Assembly (NCBI GenBank): GCA_029204045.2
Contig: CM055068.1
Location: 32,867,028-32,931,027 of the forward strand
Length of the DNA stretch: 64,000 nucleotides
Origin: Tillandsia leiboldiana
Taxonomy: Eukaryota > Streptophyta > Magnoliopsida > Poales > Bromeliaceae
Reading direction: 5' to 3'
This document shows positions 9,476 through 21,718 of the stretch, one piece after another. The notes beneath the pieces are model-generated. The model was not told the origin of the DNA and searched no databases. It worked only from the letters and a program-made list of their open reading frames with translations. The first letter of the stretch is position 1. Each line of letters begins with the position of its first letter. A program made the translations under genes and the position numbers.

Positions 9476-12400
9476 CTGTCTTGTGAGGGAGTTTTTCCCC
9501 CTTTCCCGAGCTCCCCTGCCCATGGCCCCTTTAGCAAAGTTGGAGATCTTCATCTTGCGCATCTTATGGCAGAGGCCCGGATTTTTTGGAAGCCGCGGCG
9601 TCAACGACTTCGGCATCGGAGCGCAGTGTGGCGATTTTTCATCGGAGGCCCGTTATCGTCACAGTTTGATCTGAGAGGTCTACAGAGCTACTCCTTCAGT
9701 ATTTTTGGACGATTTCTGCGGCGTTGGAATCACGAGAGGTACGTCTTCGACTTTTGTGTTGATCATCTTGCGGGATTCAGAGTTTATGACATGGTTTTCG
9801 AGGCATTTCTAAGCCACTGTTTTCTGGTGGAGTTTTTGGACAGCGGCCCCTTGCCGGAATTTTATCTCCGCACCCGAATGTCGGATTGAGACGAGCCTAT
9901 ACACTTTTTGGATCTACTCGTCGCAAGGATTATCATTGTATTTTTCCGGGATTTTTCTGAGGCTTGCTCGAAGGTATACTATTCCCCTTTTATCTGTGTT
10001 TGAGTTTATAGTTGTGTGGTTGTGAGTATTTGCGCACCTGTACTGTGGAATTTGTAACATGGCCTACGGGGCTCGGATTTGGGCGTGCAGGTACCCGTTT
10101 CGAAGGTCTCGACGAGACGCTCGCTGTGATATTTTTATTGGAATTTTCAGGGCACTTTCTGCAGGTGGAAATTTCAGATCTTCAGGACTGTCTTATGCAG
10201 ATTTTTGTACTTGGTTATTTTGTGGAATAAAGTGTAACCTTGGACCTTTTTGTTGTACCCAGGAGTATTTGCGGATGTTTGTGAACCCGTTGGTGTTGAG
10301 GATTAGTGGAGGTTGTTGCTTCTGGTGTTTTCAGCTGTGGAACTCCGGACTGTTAGCATTTTCAGGTGGGTGGCCTTGTCTTCATGACCTATGGACTGTG
10401 CATCAATTCTATCTGTGTAGGGACTTGCATGTTATAGATGTGTTCTATATAGCATGCTAGATTATAGGAATTGATGTTCCTAATGCTGTTAAATGATCAT
10501 GTGTTTATTGTCCTTCCCTACAAGCTGTTGATTATTGTTATCTTGGAACTTGACCTAGCACCCCGTCATATGTTGCATGTGTAACCAGACTAATAGAAAA
10601 CCCTCACTTGGGCTAGGGTTATTTCTGCTTTAGACATCCACACTTCTACTTTCCTGGACATAGTGTTCTTCCTCGCCCGGGTAGTGGGCCGAGTGGTCAG
10701 GAGTTATCTTTTAGTGCGGGATGCATGTTACACTCGTGCTTGGGAGCAGAGTGGAGTCTGGTAGATGTAGTTGGTTGTTCATCTGTAGCGGGAGCTGTTT
10801 GGGTAGACGGCGGTCCCGAGATGTTTTATTCTCTTGTTTTATCTGTCGCCGATGTATTAGTGGCAGCGGTATATCAGTATTAGCAGGACCTTAAACCCAG
10901 AACCTTTTTGGACACACATATGATTTTTGTCAACCCAATGGTTTCTTCCAAGCATCGTAGGGTCGCCGGAGTCTGTTCTTGTTTGATTGGACGAAGGCAT
11001 TAGCCCTTCGAGGCTTGGATATAAAACTTGGTTTCAACTGTTTTCCTAAAAAGAACTAAAAATCATTAAATATGGATTTCTTACAGATCAGATGGCTTCA
11101 GTAAGAAATGTCACCTTTTTCCTATAAATTAACCACCCGAGATGATTCGAGTGGTCTGGGTTCTAAGGTCTGCCTTCTTCTTAGGACGAGAACAACGAGA
11201 GGCTATGCCTAGAGCCTGTTCTTGTTTGATTTGGGGTGTAGATTCTAGTCTTTCGGTGTTCCCGGACACTTCATTGGGTCAGTGGTTGAGATGTTCGGCC
11301 TGATTGGCCTGTTGAGTCAGCTGTTCGCAGTGGATGCGATGTTGGCCTGTTGAGGCAGTTGTTCGCAGTAGATGCGACGTTTGGCCTGTTTGGCCTGTTG
11401 AGACAGTTTCTCGCAGTGGATGCGACTTTGTGCTATGAGTTGTTAGAGTGTGATCTAGAGGTTATTTTTCTGATTTAGTGGTGGAGGTGGTTCTCCCACT
11501 TAGCTTTGAGGATCTTGGGGTTCTGGCAGATCGAGTCGTGGAGGTTTCCCGACTCAGCCATGGTCGTGCATTTATCAGATTGAGTCGTTGAGGGTTCTCC
11601 GACATAGCTGTGTGAGTATTTTGGGCTATTCCTGTTCGAGTCGAGGTTCTTTTTCCGACTGAGTTGTGCTTTGAGCTTGGAGTTACCGATCTGTTTGATC
11701 GTGGATCATAGCCTGCATGAGCCACATTTGAGCTTGACAGAGATACTTTACAGAGATACTTGAGATGGGTTACTTTTTACTCGAGCGGGTCGCTCCCCTC
11801 GAGTGCCACTCCGGAGTAGGCGAGACCGGGTTGTTGTACCGGCGTGAGATTGAGCTTTCTATCGCGACTTGTCATTGCATTTGTCCCTCTGGCTGTGCTG
11901 GTGTTGGCAGTCATGGACGTCCTACGTAAGTCCGCTCCTCCGGGACGTAACGGCAGTAGGTTGGCGCAGGCTTGACTGGACCCGAGGAGGCAGTCAGTTC
12001 AGATTGAGTGATCAGAGATGAGAGTTAGTTGTGGCATCATGTTCTTTCTGTCCCACTCTTTGAGCATCTAGATAGAGGCATAGTAGCTGTAGAGTTTACT
12101 TTTCCCAGCTTTCCTTACAGCACTGCTTTTGTTACTTTATGCCTCTAGTAGACTTAATGGGCAGACCGTCGGGCTTGTTGGCGGCACCCACTGAGAACTA
12201 CTGTGGGATGTAGTTCTCACACCCGTCGTGGTGTCTTTCCCCAGGGACTCTACTCCGGTTCCTGTTGTTCCTGTTGCTGATCCTCCTGACCGAGGCGAGG
12301 GAGTCGCGAGCTAGTTCCCTACCCGTCGTTGGTGTGTAGCGGTACCCCTTCAGAGGAGAGCTTCAGTAGATTAGTTATTTTATTTTCCTCCTTTGAGAGA

Positions 12401-12723
12401 CTGTTGTAGTGAGGATTGTTATGTATTGAGAGCCTGTACACTGACGTATTTATTGGAGATACCTCCCGGTTGAGTTCTGAGTTGTATATGAGGATACTGT
12501 ATGATTATCATTTTTGGGAGACGGACATTGTTGTATTATTTCCAGTTGTACAGTGATTGATTTAGTTATACAGCAGATTTTTTTTATTTATAGCTCTGAT
12601 ATCTGTTTAGCTGTAGTACTTTTCTTGCAGGTTGGACGCTTCGCCTATGCGGGTTTGACATAGGTGGCGGATCTGTTGGCGAGCCGGGTCGCAGTTTCGA
12701 CCCCGGGGCGTGACAGATTAGAG

Positions 12724-12736
12724 TGGTATCAGAGCC
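12724..12736 (+). other. Primer-binding site of the inner element
   Basis: TGGTATCAGAGCC begins 8 bp past the 5' LTR, complementary to initiator tRNA-Met. Confidence 0.9.
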
Positions 12737-13004
12737 TAGGTTGTAGGTCATTGAGGACTTAGACACCCTAGGCTTGTGGTTGGACATTAGGATGACTACG
12801 TGAGAGTCGTGACTTTTAGTGAGAGTCCTGATCGAGTTTTGTACCTCTCCCAAGAGACGGGACGAGTGATTGGCATGTTTATGCTCCTAAGCGATTATGT
12901 TGGCTGCAGACAACATAATGCTGTGGAATTGATAACATGTCTTAGACTTTCGCTGGATTGGGTCGTATGGTTGTTGTGTCCTGATGTTTGTTATTGTGCA
13001 GTGG

Positions 13005-14060
13005 ACTACGATGCCCCTGAGACGTCGTGTAGCGAAGAGGGCACATCCCGCATCTGATGAGTAACCCGAGCAGCGGGAGACAGAGTTACCAGAGCAGAGC
13101 GAGACCCAGGAGTTATGGATCCAGATGGCACAGATGTCGGAGGCTGTCCGATGCCAGGAGGAGGCCATGGAACGTTTGATGCGCTTGTTGGAGCAGAGAG
13201 CATAGCCAGTGGCAGAACCGCTTGAGTGTCCTCCAGTACTTTCTTCCTATGCAGTGGTATCTTCAGTTGTACCTGTGGCACCGACTGAGCGAGCAGCCCC
13301 TCCGTGTCGATGAGTAGTGCCGAGGCACCGAGGCAGGATGGATAGTGGATAGTAGCTGAGCTTAGGGACATCATTGATCGATGGAGCCAGTCCCGGCAGT
13401 CTGAACCATCCCGATTCATAGGTTTGAGTTGGAGCCTTTGTAGGCAGAATTGGGGTTGGTGGTGATGGGGAGACTCTCGGAGAGCCTCCCTGTGCTAGGG
13501 AGTTTATACAGTCGTTGAACTACGCGCTCCAGGTTTCGAGGGACGAGGCGCATAGGATATGTGTGGCTGAGAGTGGATTGCGCCAGGATACGTTTCAGTT
13601 TACTCAGTTCCTCCGTTATAGGTTCTGACGCCTCGTTGGAGTAGGCGTTGGGTTTGGAGCGGGGCGCTGCAGTTCCGTTGGTTAGAGATCTGCCGCCAGA
13701 GGTGAGTTCTGGATATTGGCGCTTGGCGCCGGGTGATGGAGGACAGATCGGCCGGCAGAGATATTTCTGATTTTATTTTCCTGGATAACGGGTTCCCGTG
13801 ATGCCAGAGATCGGGTGGACCCCGATGGTAGCATCAACATCTATAACAGAGTAGCGCAGCGGTAGAGTGGATTTGTTATCTCCGGAGGACTTTATACGTC
13901 TCCTCAATGTGAGCAGAGACAGAGGTCGTGCTCCCTTGTGGATAGTCCTGATTTTCAGGCAGTTTGGGCGACAACCACTTGCTTTGAGCGGATGAATCTG
14001 TGCCGCCCGGTTGGAGGGCGCCACGGTAGTGGATCGAGTTGTCGCATGTGTGATTTCATC
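13005..14060 (+). pseudogene. Degraded gag of the inner element
   Basis: Translation blocks match the middle element's Gag in order: PLRRRVAKRAH near 13013, LWIQMAQMSEAVRCQEEAMERLMRLLE as a broken run at 13110-13190, EAHRICVAESGLRQDTFQF near 13546-13600, and remains of the cysteine-rich region near 13880-13920. Stops and frameshifts interrupt every block. The codon that is an in-frame TAG in the outer and middle elements is CAG here (near 13153-13155). Confidence 0.72.
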
Positions 14061-14322
14061 ACAGCAGTCGGAGTAGGAGCATGTTGCATTCCTGCATGGA
14101 CTAGAGGCAGATTGTTACCACATGCACTTGAGGTACAGGTTCCTGTTAGTGTTGTGTATGTGGGGGAGGCTTGTGGTCTATGTCCTATGCAGTTGAGGCC
14201 GCGAGATATACGGGTAGACTTATTGGTAATTATGGCAGTTCGGCGTTTCGACCTAGTGCTTGGGTTTTGGTTGACACAGTGCCACAGGATGTTAGACTGC
14301 GAAAGGAGAGGACTTTGACCTT

Positions 14323-14700
14323 ATGCGAGGCAGACGAGAGGAGATTTGGTTGTTGAGGTCGTTAGAGCACACTGGTTATAGCGACAGTGTGAGAGGTGCT
14401 TACGGCGGCACCGGGACCCAAAGATATCTCTGTTGCCACGAGATTCCGGGTGTGATTTCACCTGAGCTGTTGATAATGCCGCCGGTTAGGGAGATAGAGA
14501 TTGAGTTGGCGTGGTTCGGGGAACCGCGCCACCCTCGACAGCACCTCATTGGATATTGCCAGTAGAGCTGTGAGAGCTGATGGCGCAGTTGCAGGATCTG
14601 ATGGATCGAGGGGTCTGTTTGACCTAGTGCCACGCCGTTGATATACGGTGGTGATGCCACATCGTTGATACACGACTGTGAGGGCCCTTTTTATGGTTCG
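14323..14700 (+). pseudogene. Reverse-transcriptase N-terminal relic
   Basis: A block beginning VREIEIELAWFG near 14487, followed out of frame by a QLQDLMDRGV-like run near 14585-14612, resembles the start of the gypsy RT domain (the REIEF...L..LL..GFI..S segment). The catalytic YxDD region is absent and the frame is broken several times. From 14700 to 15380 only short, unplaceable fragments of pol-like sequence are seen. Confidence 0.5.
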
Positions 14701-15379
14701 TGTGTAGACAGGTCCGAGTATTATTCTGGACCTTTTGATGGAGTTATACTCCGACAGTTGTACGACTGATGCAGGTACAGATTTTGGAATCATACGGCTG
14801 AGTATTTCGTCAAGATGGTGTTCAGGACACGGTAGGGGCATTATGTTATAGTGAGGCCAATTGGATTGATTAACGCCCTGCCACTCTTTTGGTTTGAGGA
14901 ATTGTGCTCCAGCTGTACTTGATTGCATTGGTAACAAGATCCTCCAGGGATATTATGATCTACTCCCAGAGCGACTTGGAGCATGGGGAGCACTGGTGGA
15001 TGTGTTACCATGCTGTGTGGATGAAGCTGTATGCCAGGTTATTGAGATACAAGTTTTAGCTTTAGAAGCTTACCTTCTTGGGTCCCTTTTGACGGTAGAC
15101 TGCGGTGAAGCAGTACCTGCGGATGGTCAGGATCCGAGAGTGATTGAGCGAGGACCCTAGCCGATTAGGGCTTCTTTTCTCTGGATGACCGTATGGGTAT
15201 GTCTCGGATCGCCTGGTTGAGCTGGCACCAGGGAGCGGTGTTGGTGCGTGCTACATTGGTTGTTCTCTCTTTTCCCCCAGCCTTTTGTTGGCGTTCGTGA
15301 TGGTCCTTCCACGTCTCAGCAGGAGTGTTAGGCTTGTGGATTCCTCGCCCGTGATGGACTCGTTTCCTTTGAGATCTGC

Positions 15380-15560
15380 GAGTACTTGTGGTACGAGGGA
15401 CGCCCGTTGCGAATTCTGGCTCGTGAGATGAGAGAATTACGCAACCGGGCCATGCCGTACTGATTATTATTTTGTGGAGGAGTAATCACGGGGAGTGAGT
15501 AGCAACTGGGGAGTTGGAGACTGTGTTGTTGGATGCTTACCCTTGGCTTTGAACTCCCTT
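15380..15560 (+). pseudogene. Integrase C-terminal / chromodomain tail relic
   Basis: The run YEGRPLRILAREMRELRN near 15398-15450, then an out-of-frame LETVLLDAYPWL near 15515-15550, resembles the tail of Tekay-lineage chromovirus polyproteins, where a chromodomain follows integrase. This relic is the best lineage evidence for the three nested elements. The same tail is just visible in the outer element near 28990-29030. Confidence 0.55.
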
Positions 15561-15597
15561 TTGAGCCGTGTTTGTTTCGAGGACGAAACTTTCTTTT

Positions 15598-15609
15598 AGT
15601 GGGGGAGGA
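15598..15609 (+). other. Polypurine tract of the inner element
   Basis: AGTGGGGGAGGA immediately precedes the TGTGAGG start of the 3' LTR. Confidence 0.9.
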
Positions 15610-18600
15610 TGTGAGGACCCGGAAATTCCCACGTTTGGATTACTGTTGGATCTGCGGCTTCTGGAGACCCATGTTGGGTGTTAGAGGTGTTTGCGCGCAT
15701 ATTGGACCCAAGATTTGGACTTGGCATGAAAAACGGATCAAGTTTGCTTTCCCGGGAATTTTTCAAAAATTTTTGAAGTGGAATTTGGCAAACCGGACTT
15801 CGGATTTGGATTCAGCGCGCGAAAACGATCGAAACGGGCTATTTACTTGTATTTTTCGGAGTCCGGATGCGAAAACACGCATTTCGAGGTCTTGGGTACT
15901 GTTCCGGCTGCCGGAGAGGCGCCGGCGGCGGCGGCGGGCGGCGGAGCGCGGCGGCTGGCCACGTGGCGCCTCCCGGTTGGCGGGCGCAGTGGGCGCGGTC
16001 CTCGGGATGGCGCGGGTGCACGGTGGACCGGGGGTGGACACGTGGCAGATCGGGGTTGGTGCGGCGTTGTGCGTGCGGTCCACGGTGCGGGGAGCTGGTA
16101 CCTCGGGCCGCGTGCCCGACAGGCACGCGTGGGCGCACGTGGGGCGCGGCGTGGGCGCGTTGACCCGAGGCTCCCGGTGTGGACGCCACGTCTCGTCGCA
16201 GGGTTCGGCCACGTGGCGCTTGGCTGTTGGCCCAAATAGCTGTTTGCTGTTTGGGTGTACACGTGGCGGCCTGGGGTTCTTCCGGGCGTGAACAGTAATG
16301 GGTCGGGCCCGCTACTGTAGCAGCCCGGAAGTACCGGGCGCCCGAAACTTTGGGCCAAAATTCCAAAGTTCGGATTTTCGGGCTGGGCTTATAAATAGCT
16401 GTCTTGTGAGGGAGTTTTGCCCCCTTTCCCGAGCTCCCCTGCCCATGGCCCCTTTAGCAAAGTTGGAGATCTTCATCTTGCGCATCTTATGGCAGAGGCC
16501 CGGATTTTTTGGAAGTCGCGGCGTCGACGACTTCGGCATCGGAGCGCAATGTGGCGATTTTTCATCGGAGGCCCGTTATCGTCACAGTTTGATCTGAGAG
16601 GTCTACAGAGCTACTCCTTCAGTATTTTTGGACGATTTCTACGGCGTTGGAATCACGAGAGGTACGTCTTCGACTTTCGTGTTGATCATCTTGCTGGATT
16701 CAGAGTTTATGACATAGTTTTCGAGGCATTTCTAAGCCGCTGTTTTCTGGTGGAGTTTTTGGACAGCGGACCCTTGCCGGAATTTTATCTCCGCACCCGA
16801 GTGTCGGATTGAGACGAACCTATACACTTTTTGGATCTACTCGTCGCAAGGATTATCATTGTATTTTTCCGGGATTTTTCTGAGGCTTGCCCGAAGGTAT
16901 ACTATTCCCCTTTTATCTGTGTTTGAGTTTACAGTTGTGTGGTTGTGAGTATTTGCGCACCTGTACTGTGGAATTTGTAACTTGGCCTACGGGGCTCGGA
17001 TTTGGGCGTGCAGGTACCCGTTTCGAAGGTCTCGACGAGACGCTCGCTGTGATATTTTTATCGGAATTTTCAGGGCACCTTCTTCAGGTGGAAATTTCAG
17101 ATCTTCAGGACTGTCTTATGCAGATTTTTGTACTTGGTTATTTTGTGGAATAAAGTGTAACCTTGGACCTTTTTGTTGTACCCAGGAGTATTTGCGGATG
17201 TTTGTGAACCCGTTGGTGTTGAGGATTAGTGGAGGTTGTTGCTTCTGGTGTTTTCAGCTGTGGAACTCCGGACTGTTAGCATTTTCAGGTGGGTGGCCTT
17301 GTCTTCATGACCTATGGACTGTGCATCAATTCTATCTGTGTAGGGACTTGCATGTTATAGATGTGTTCTATATAGCATGCTAGATTATAGGAATTGATGT
17401 TCCTAATGCTGTTAAATGATCATGTGTTTATTGTCCTTCCCTACAAGCTGTTGATTATTATTATCTTGGAACTTGACCTAGCACCCCGTCATATGTTGCA
17501 TGTGTAACCAGACTAGTAGAAAACCCTCACTTGGGCTAGGGTTATTTCTGCTTTAGACATCCACACTTCTACTTTCATGGACATAGTGTTCTTCCTCGCC
17601 CGGGTAGTGGGCCGAGTGGTCAGGAGTTATCTTTTAGTGCGGGATGCATGTTACACTCGTGCTTGGGAGTAGAGTGGAGTCTGGTAGATGTAGTTGGTTG
17701 TTCATCTGTAGCGGGAGCTGTTTGGGTAGACGGCGGTCCCGAGATGTTTTATTCTCTTGTTTTATCTGTCGCCGCTGTATTAGTGGCAGCGCTATATCAG
17801 TATTAGCAGGACCTTAAACCCAGAACCTTTTTGGACACACATATGATTTTTGTCAACCCAATGGTTTCTTCCAAGCATCGTAGGGTCGCCGGAGTCTGTT
17901 CTTGTTTGATTGGATGAAGGCATTAGCCCTTCGAGGCTTGGATATAAAACTTGGTTTCAACTGTTTTCCTAAAAAGAACTAAAAATCATTAAATATGGAT
18001 TTCTTACAGATCAGATGGCTTCAGTAAGAAATGTCACCTTTTTCCTATAAATTAACCACCCGAGATGATTCGAGTGGTCTGGGTTCTAAGGTCTGCCTTC
18101 TTCTTAGGACGAGAACAACGAGAGGCTATGCCTAGAGCCTGTTCTTGTTTGATTTGGGGTGTAGATTCTAGTCTTTCGGTGTTCCCGGACCCTTCATTGG
18201 GTCAGTGGTTGAGATGTTCGGCCTGATTGGCCTGTTGAGTCAGCTGTTCGCAGTGGATGCGATGTTGGCCTGTTGAGGCAGTTGTTCGCAGTAGATGCGA
18301 CGTTTGGCCTGTTTGGCCTGTTGAGACAGTTTCTCGCAGTGGATGCGACTTTGTGCTATGAGTTGGTAGAGTGTGATCTAGAGGTTATTTTTCTGATTTA
18401 GTGGTGGAGGTGGTTCTCCCACTTAGCTTTGAGGATCTTGGGGTTCTGGCAGATCGAGTCGTGGAGGTTTCCCGACTCAGCCATGGTCGTGCATTTATCA
18501 GATTGAGTCGTTGAGGGTTCTCCGACATAGCTGTGAGAGTGTTTTGGGCTATTCATGTTCGAGTCGAGGTTCTTTTTCCGACTGAGTTGTGCTTTGAGCT

Positions 18601-19638
18601 TGGAGTTACCGATCTGTTTGATCGTGGATCATAGCCTGCATGAGCCACATTTGAGCTTGACAGAGATACTTTACAGAGATACTTGAGATGGGTTACTTTT
18701 TACTCGAGCGGGTCGCTCCCCTCGAGTGCCACTCCGGAGTAGGCGAGACCGGGTTGTTGTACCGGCGTGAGATTGAGCTTTCTATCGCGACTTGTCGTTG
18801 CATTTGTCCCTCTGGCTGTGCTGGTGTTGGCAGTCATGGACGTCCTACGTAAGTCCGCTCCTCCGGGACGTAACGGCAGTAGGTTGGCGCAGGCTTGACT
18901 GGACCCGAGGAGGCAGTCAGTTCAGATTGAGTGATCAGAGATGAGAGTTAGTTGTGGCATCATGTTCTTTCTGTCCCACTCTTTGAGCATCTAGATAGAG
19001 GCATAGTAGCTGTAGAGTTTACTTTTCCCAGCTTTCCTTACAGCACTGCTTTTGTTACTTTATGCCTCTAGTAGACTTAGTGGGCAGACCGTCGGGCTTG
19101 TTGGCGGCACCCACTGATAACTACTGTGGGATGTAGTTCTCACACCCGTCGTGGTGTCTTTCCCCAGGGACTCTACTCCGGTTCCTGTTGTTCCTGTTGC
19201 TGATCCTCCTGACCGAAGCGAGGGAGTCGCGAGCTAGTTCCCTACCCGTCGTTGGTGTGTAGCGGTACCCCTTCAGAGGAGAGCTTCAGTAGATTAGTTA
19301 TTTTATTTTCCTCCTTTGAGAGACTGTTGTAGTGAGGATTGTTATGTATTGAGAGCCTGTACACTGACGTATTTATTGGAGATACCTCCCGGTTGAGTTC
19401 TGAGTTGTATATGAGGATACTGTATGATTATCGTTTTTGGGAGACGGACATTGTTGTATTATTTCCAGTTGTACAGTGATTGATTTAGTTATACAGCAGA
19501 TTTTTTTTATTTATAGCTCTGATATCTGTTTAGCTGTAGTACTTTTCTTGCAGGTAGGACGCTTCGCCTATGCGGGTTTGACATAGGTGGCGGATCTGTT
19601 GGCGAGCCGGGTCGCAGTTTTCGACCCCGGGGCGTGAC
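15610..19638 (+). repeat. 3' LTR of the inner element
   Basis: This LTR of 4029 bp is a near-perfect copy of 8637-12715. It lacks 50 bp that in the 5' LTR lie between two GCTGGC copies (about 8980-9030). The terminal hairpin loop has one extra T (near 19619), while its GGGTCG/CGACCC stem is intact. Confidence 0.92.
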
Positions 19639-19643
19639 AGCCG

Positions 19644-19882
19644 AAGGGTAACTGTTCTCATTCCATCATCAGTCGTAGCACGACACCGCACCACTCAGTC
19701 CAATCTGTGTGCTCAACCCAAGTCTTGGAACTGTCATTGAATCGCTACATCGGCAGGTGAAGTCCCAAGTCTTGACTGCACTGATCATACACCGCGATCC
19801 TCCTCTACTCGTAGGATACTGGGAGGAATCCAATCGCTAAAACCTGTGGCATACATTCCTAATCCACACCCATGCAAAGATG
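19644..19882 (-). other. Internal non-coding remnant of the middle element
   Basis: This is the 240 bp between the inner element's right target duplication and the end of the gag ORF. On the minus strand it has several stops and no recognisable protease. On the plus strand a short NPHPCKDANADAL run (near 19857-19898) recalls the end of a gypsy RNase H domain, but it is too short to claim. Confidence 0.4.
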
Positions 19883-21424
19883 CTAATGCAGATGCTCTAC
19901 TAATAATGCAGAAGAATACAGCGGTATCGAAATGCTCAACTCAGCCAACAGAAATAAAATCATACCTGCCGCGGCATGATCCGCTGCCGAGGTGTCCTCC
20001 ACCAGGGCTGCATAAACCCGTCCACTGGGTGCTGCAGGTCGTCGTCCCGTCTGTCCCGACGTCGTGGCCCACTCTGGCTGACGATGTGCCGGAGGGGCTT
20101 CCGCTGCATAGATAGGCAAGGGGGGTGCTGTCGCAATCGGCCGCACTGACAAAATGGCCTGGGGGCAAGCTGCGCGGAAATGTCCCAACTCTCCACAGAG
20201 GAAACACCGCCCCCGTCTCTGATCACACTGCGACGGTGGATGAGGCCCGCCACAAATGACACACTGCTCCTGTCGCTGCTGCCGATACTGCTGCTGCTGC
20301 GGGGGCCCACCCGATCTCCGGCGCCTACGAAACCCACGACCCTCAGGATAAGATCGTGGAGGTCTCGGAGGTCCCTGCCGGCTCGTCTGACCCTCATCAT
20401 CCGGTGCTGGGCGCTTCGCCCCCGAAATCCCTACGGAAGCTGGGGCCACCCCGACTATAACCGCCTCTCCGTGCTCCACATAGAGGGCCTGCTCCATAGA
20501 GGCATCCAGAGTCTGCAATCTCTGTGAGCGGACAAACTGGTAGATATCACGGCGCAGTCCCCGCTCAAACATGTAGATCCGGTGTGCCTCATCCCTAGCC
20601 GCGTGTGGTACACAGGCCAACAACTGGTTGAACTCTGCGATGTACTCATGCACGGGCCGATCTCCCTGTCGGAGATTCCTCAGCTGCTCCTCCAACCTCT
20701 GCCTGACGCTCTCCGGGAAAAAGGCTCCAAGAAGTAGACCGCGGAACTCCGCCCAAGTAAGCAGCTGGGTCCCAGGTGGACCAACTGGTCGAACACGCCG
20801 CCACCAGGCATCGGCGTTGCGCTCCAAGAAGTGAGTCGCCAATAGAACCTGAAACCGCTCCTCGATAAATAAGCTCTCGAAATGGCGCTCCATAGCCGTG
20901 ATCCACGACTCTGCCTCCCACGGCTCTGAACTCTGCCCCGAAAAACGAGGTGGGTTAAACTGACGGAATCTCAAAAACAAATCCACCACCTCCCGCTGCT
21001 CTGCCCGGGTCAACTGTCCTGCCGTCCCGAACGGCTGTCTACCGGTATCTGGTGCAATAAGGGCTGCCTGCTCTGCTGGTACAACTGGGGGTGCCACAGC
21101 TGGCGACGAAGGTGCGGGAGAACTCCCTGGGGGTGCTACAACTGGCTGTACCCTCTGCTCCAACATAAGCATCATTCGACCCATGGTCTCCTCCTGGCGC
21201 CGTGTAGCCTCCTCCTGGCGCCGCGAGGCCTCCTCCTGGCGTCGTAAGGTCTCCTCCTGGCACTGTGAAGTCTCCTCCTAGCACCGAACAGCCTCAGACA
21301 ACTGGGCCATCTGAGCCCGAAGCTCCAGCACCTCACTCTGCTGACCCTGTGCTGGCTCCTCCTGCCCAGGCTCATCGGAGGGGGAAGGCTGAGAACGCGT
21401 CTGTACCCTGCGTCGGGGAGGCAT
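19883..21424 (-). pseudogene. gag: Gag polyprotein of the middle element, one in-frame stop
   Basis: Gag forms the nucleocapsid of the retrotransposon particle and binds its RNA. The best start is the MPPRRR methionine at 21424, typical of this lineage. The frame runs to a TAG at 21280-21278 and then continues in the same frame, with a long open part from 21184 to 19883 (433 aa from its first Met). In that part residues about 70-240 match the Retrotrans_gag fold (FNPPRFSG..EPWEAESWI, DAWWRRV, FFPESVRQRLEEQLRNL). Two zinc knuckles follow at about 308-320 (C-x2-C-x3-H-x4-C) and 327-340 (C-x2-C-x4-H-x4-C). A GRVYAALVEDTS segment marks the entry to protease, but the frame ends at a stop soon after; no protease or pol follows. 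It is the only nearly intact ORF in the nest. Confidence 0.85.
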
Positions 21425-21705
21425 CGTGCCCACCTGCAACACATACGGAAACATCAGGACAGTACCAAACAATACTCGACCCAATCCAGCGAAAGTCTAA
21501 GACACGTCATCCATTCCCTAGTATTATGTTGTCTGCAGCCAACATAATCGCTTAGGAGAATAAACATGCCAATCACTCATCCCGTCCCTTGGGAGAGGTA
21601 TAAAACTCAATCAGGACTCTCGCTAATAGTCACGACTCTCACGTAGTCATCCTAATGTCCAACCACAAGCCTAGGGTTTCTAAGTCCACCATGACCTACA
21701 ACCTA

Positions 21706-21718
21706 GGCTCTGATACCA
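21706..21718 (-). other. Primer-binding site of the middle element
   Basis: On the minus strand TGGTATCAGAGCC starts 7 bp after the 5' LTR end (21726). It is the initiator tRNA-Met type. Confidence 0.9.

Larger units (their letters stand above)
8637..12715 (+). repeat. 5' LTR of the inner element
   Basis: This LTR of 4079 bp begins TGTGAGGACCCGG and ends GGGGCGTGACA. Its first 800 bp are GC-rich with six CACGTG hexamers, followed by TATAAATAG at 9467-9475. The remaining 3.2 kb would be transcribed; it has no ORF of substance but holds three TCGCA/TGCGA hairpins (11300-11440), a run of GTCG/CGAC hairpins (11477-11660), a 9-bp-stem hairpin at 12193-12218 and a terminal hairpin. Small open frames such as 10059-10460 are repeated in the 3' LTR and match nothing recognisable. 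Confidence 0.92.
8637..19638 (+). mobile_element. Inner complete Tekay-like LTR element (11.0 kb)
   Basis: All structural parts are present: 5' LTR 8637-12715, tRNA-Met primer-binding site 12724-12736, an internal region of 2.9 kb, polypurine tract 15598-15609, 3' LTR 15610-19638 and 5-bp duplications. The LTRs are close to identical apart from one 50-bp deletion, so insertion was recent compared with the elements around it. The interior has relics of gag, reverse transcriptase and the C-terminal chromodomain region, all broken, so movement must have used proteins supplied by another element. Confidence 0.93.

Noticed and set aside
19857..19920. RNase H end on the plus strand (HPCKDANADAL)
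   Set aside because: Too short to separate from chance; the surrounding sequence has no matching domain in that frame.
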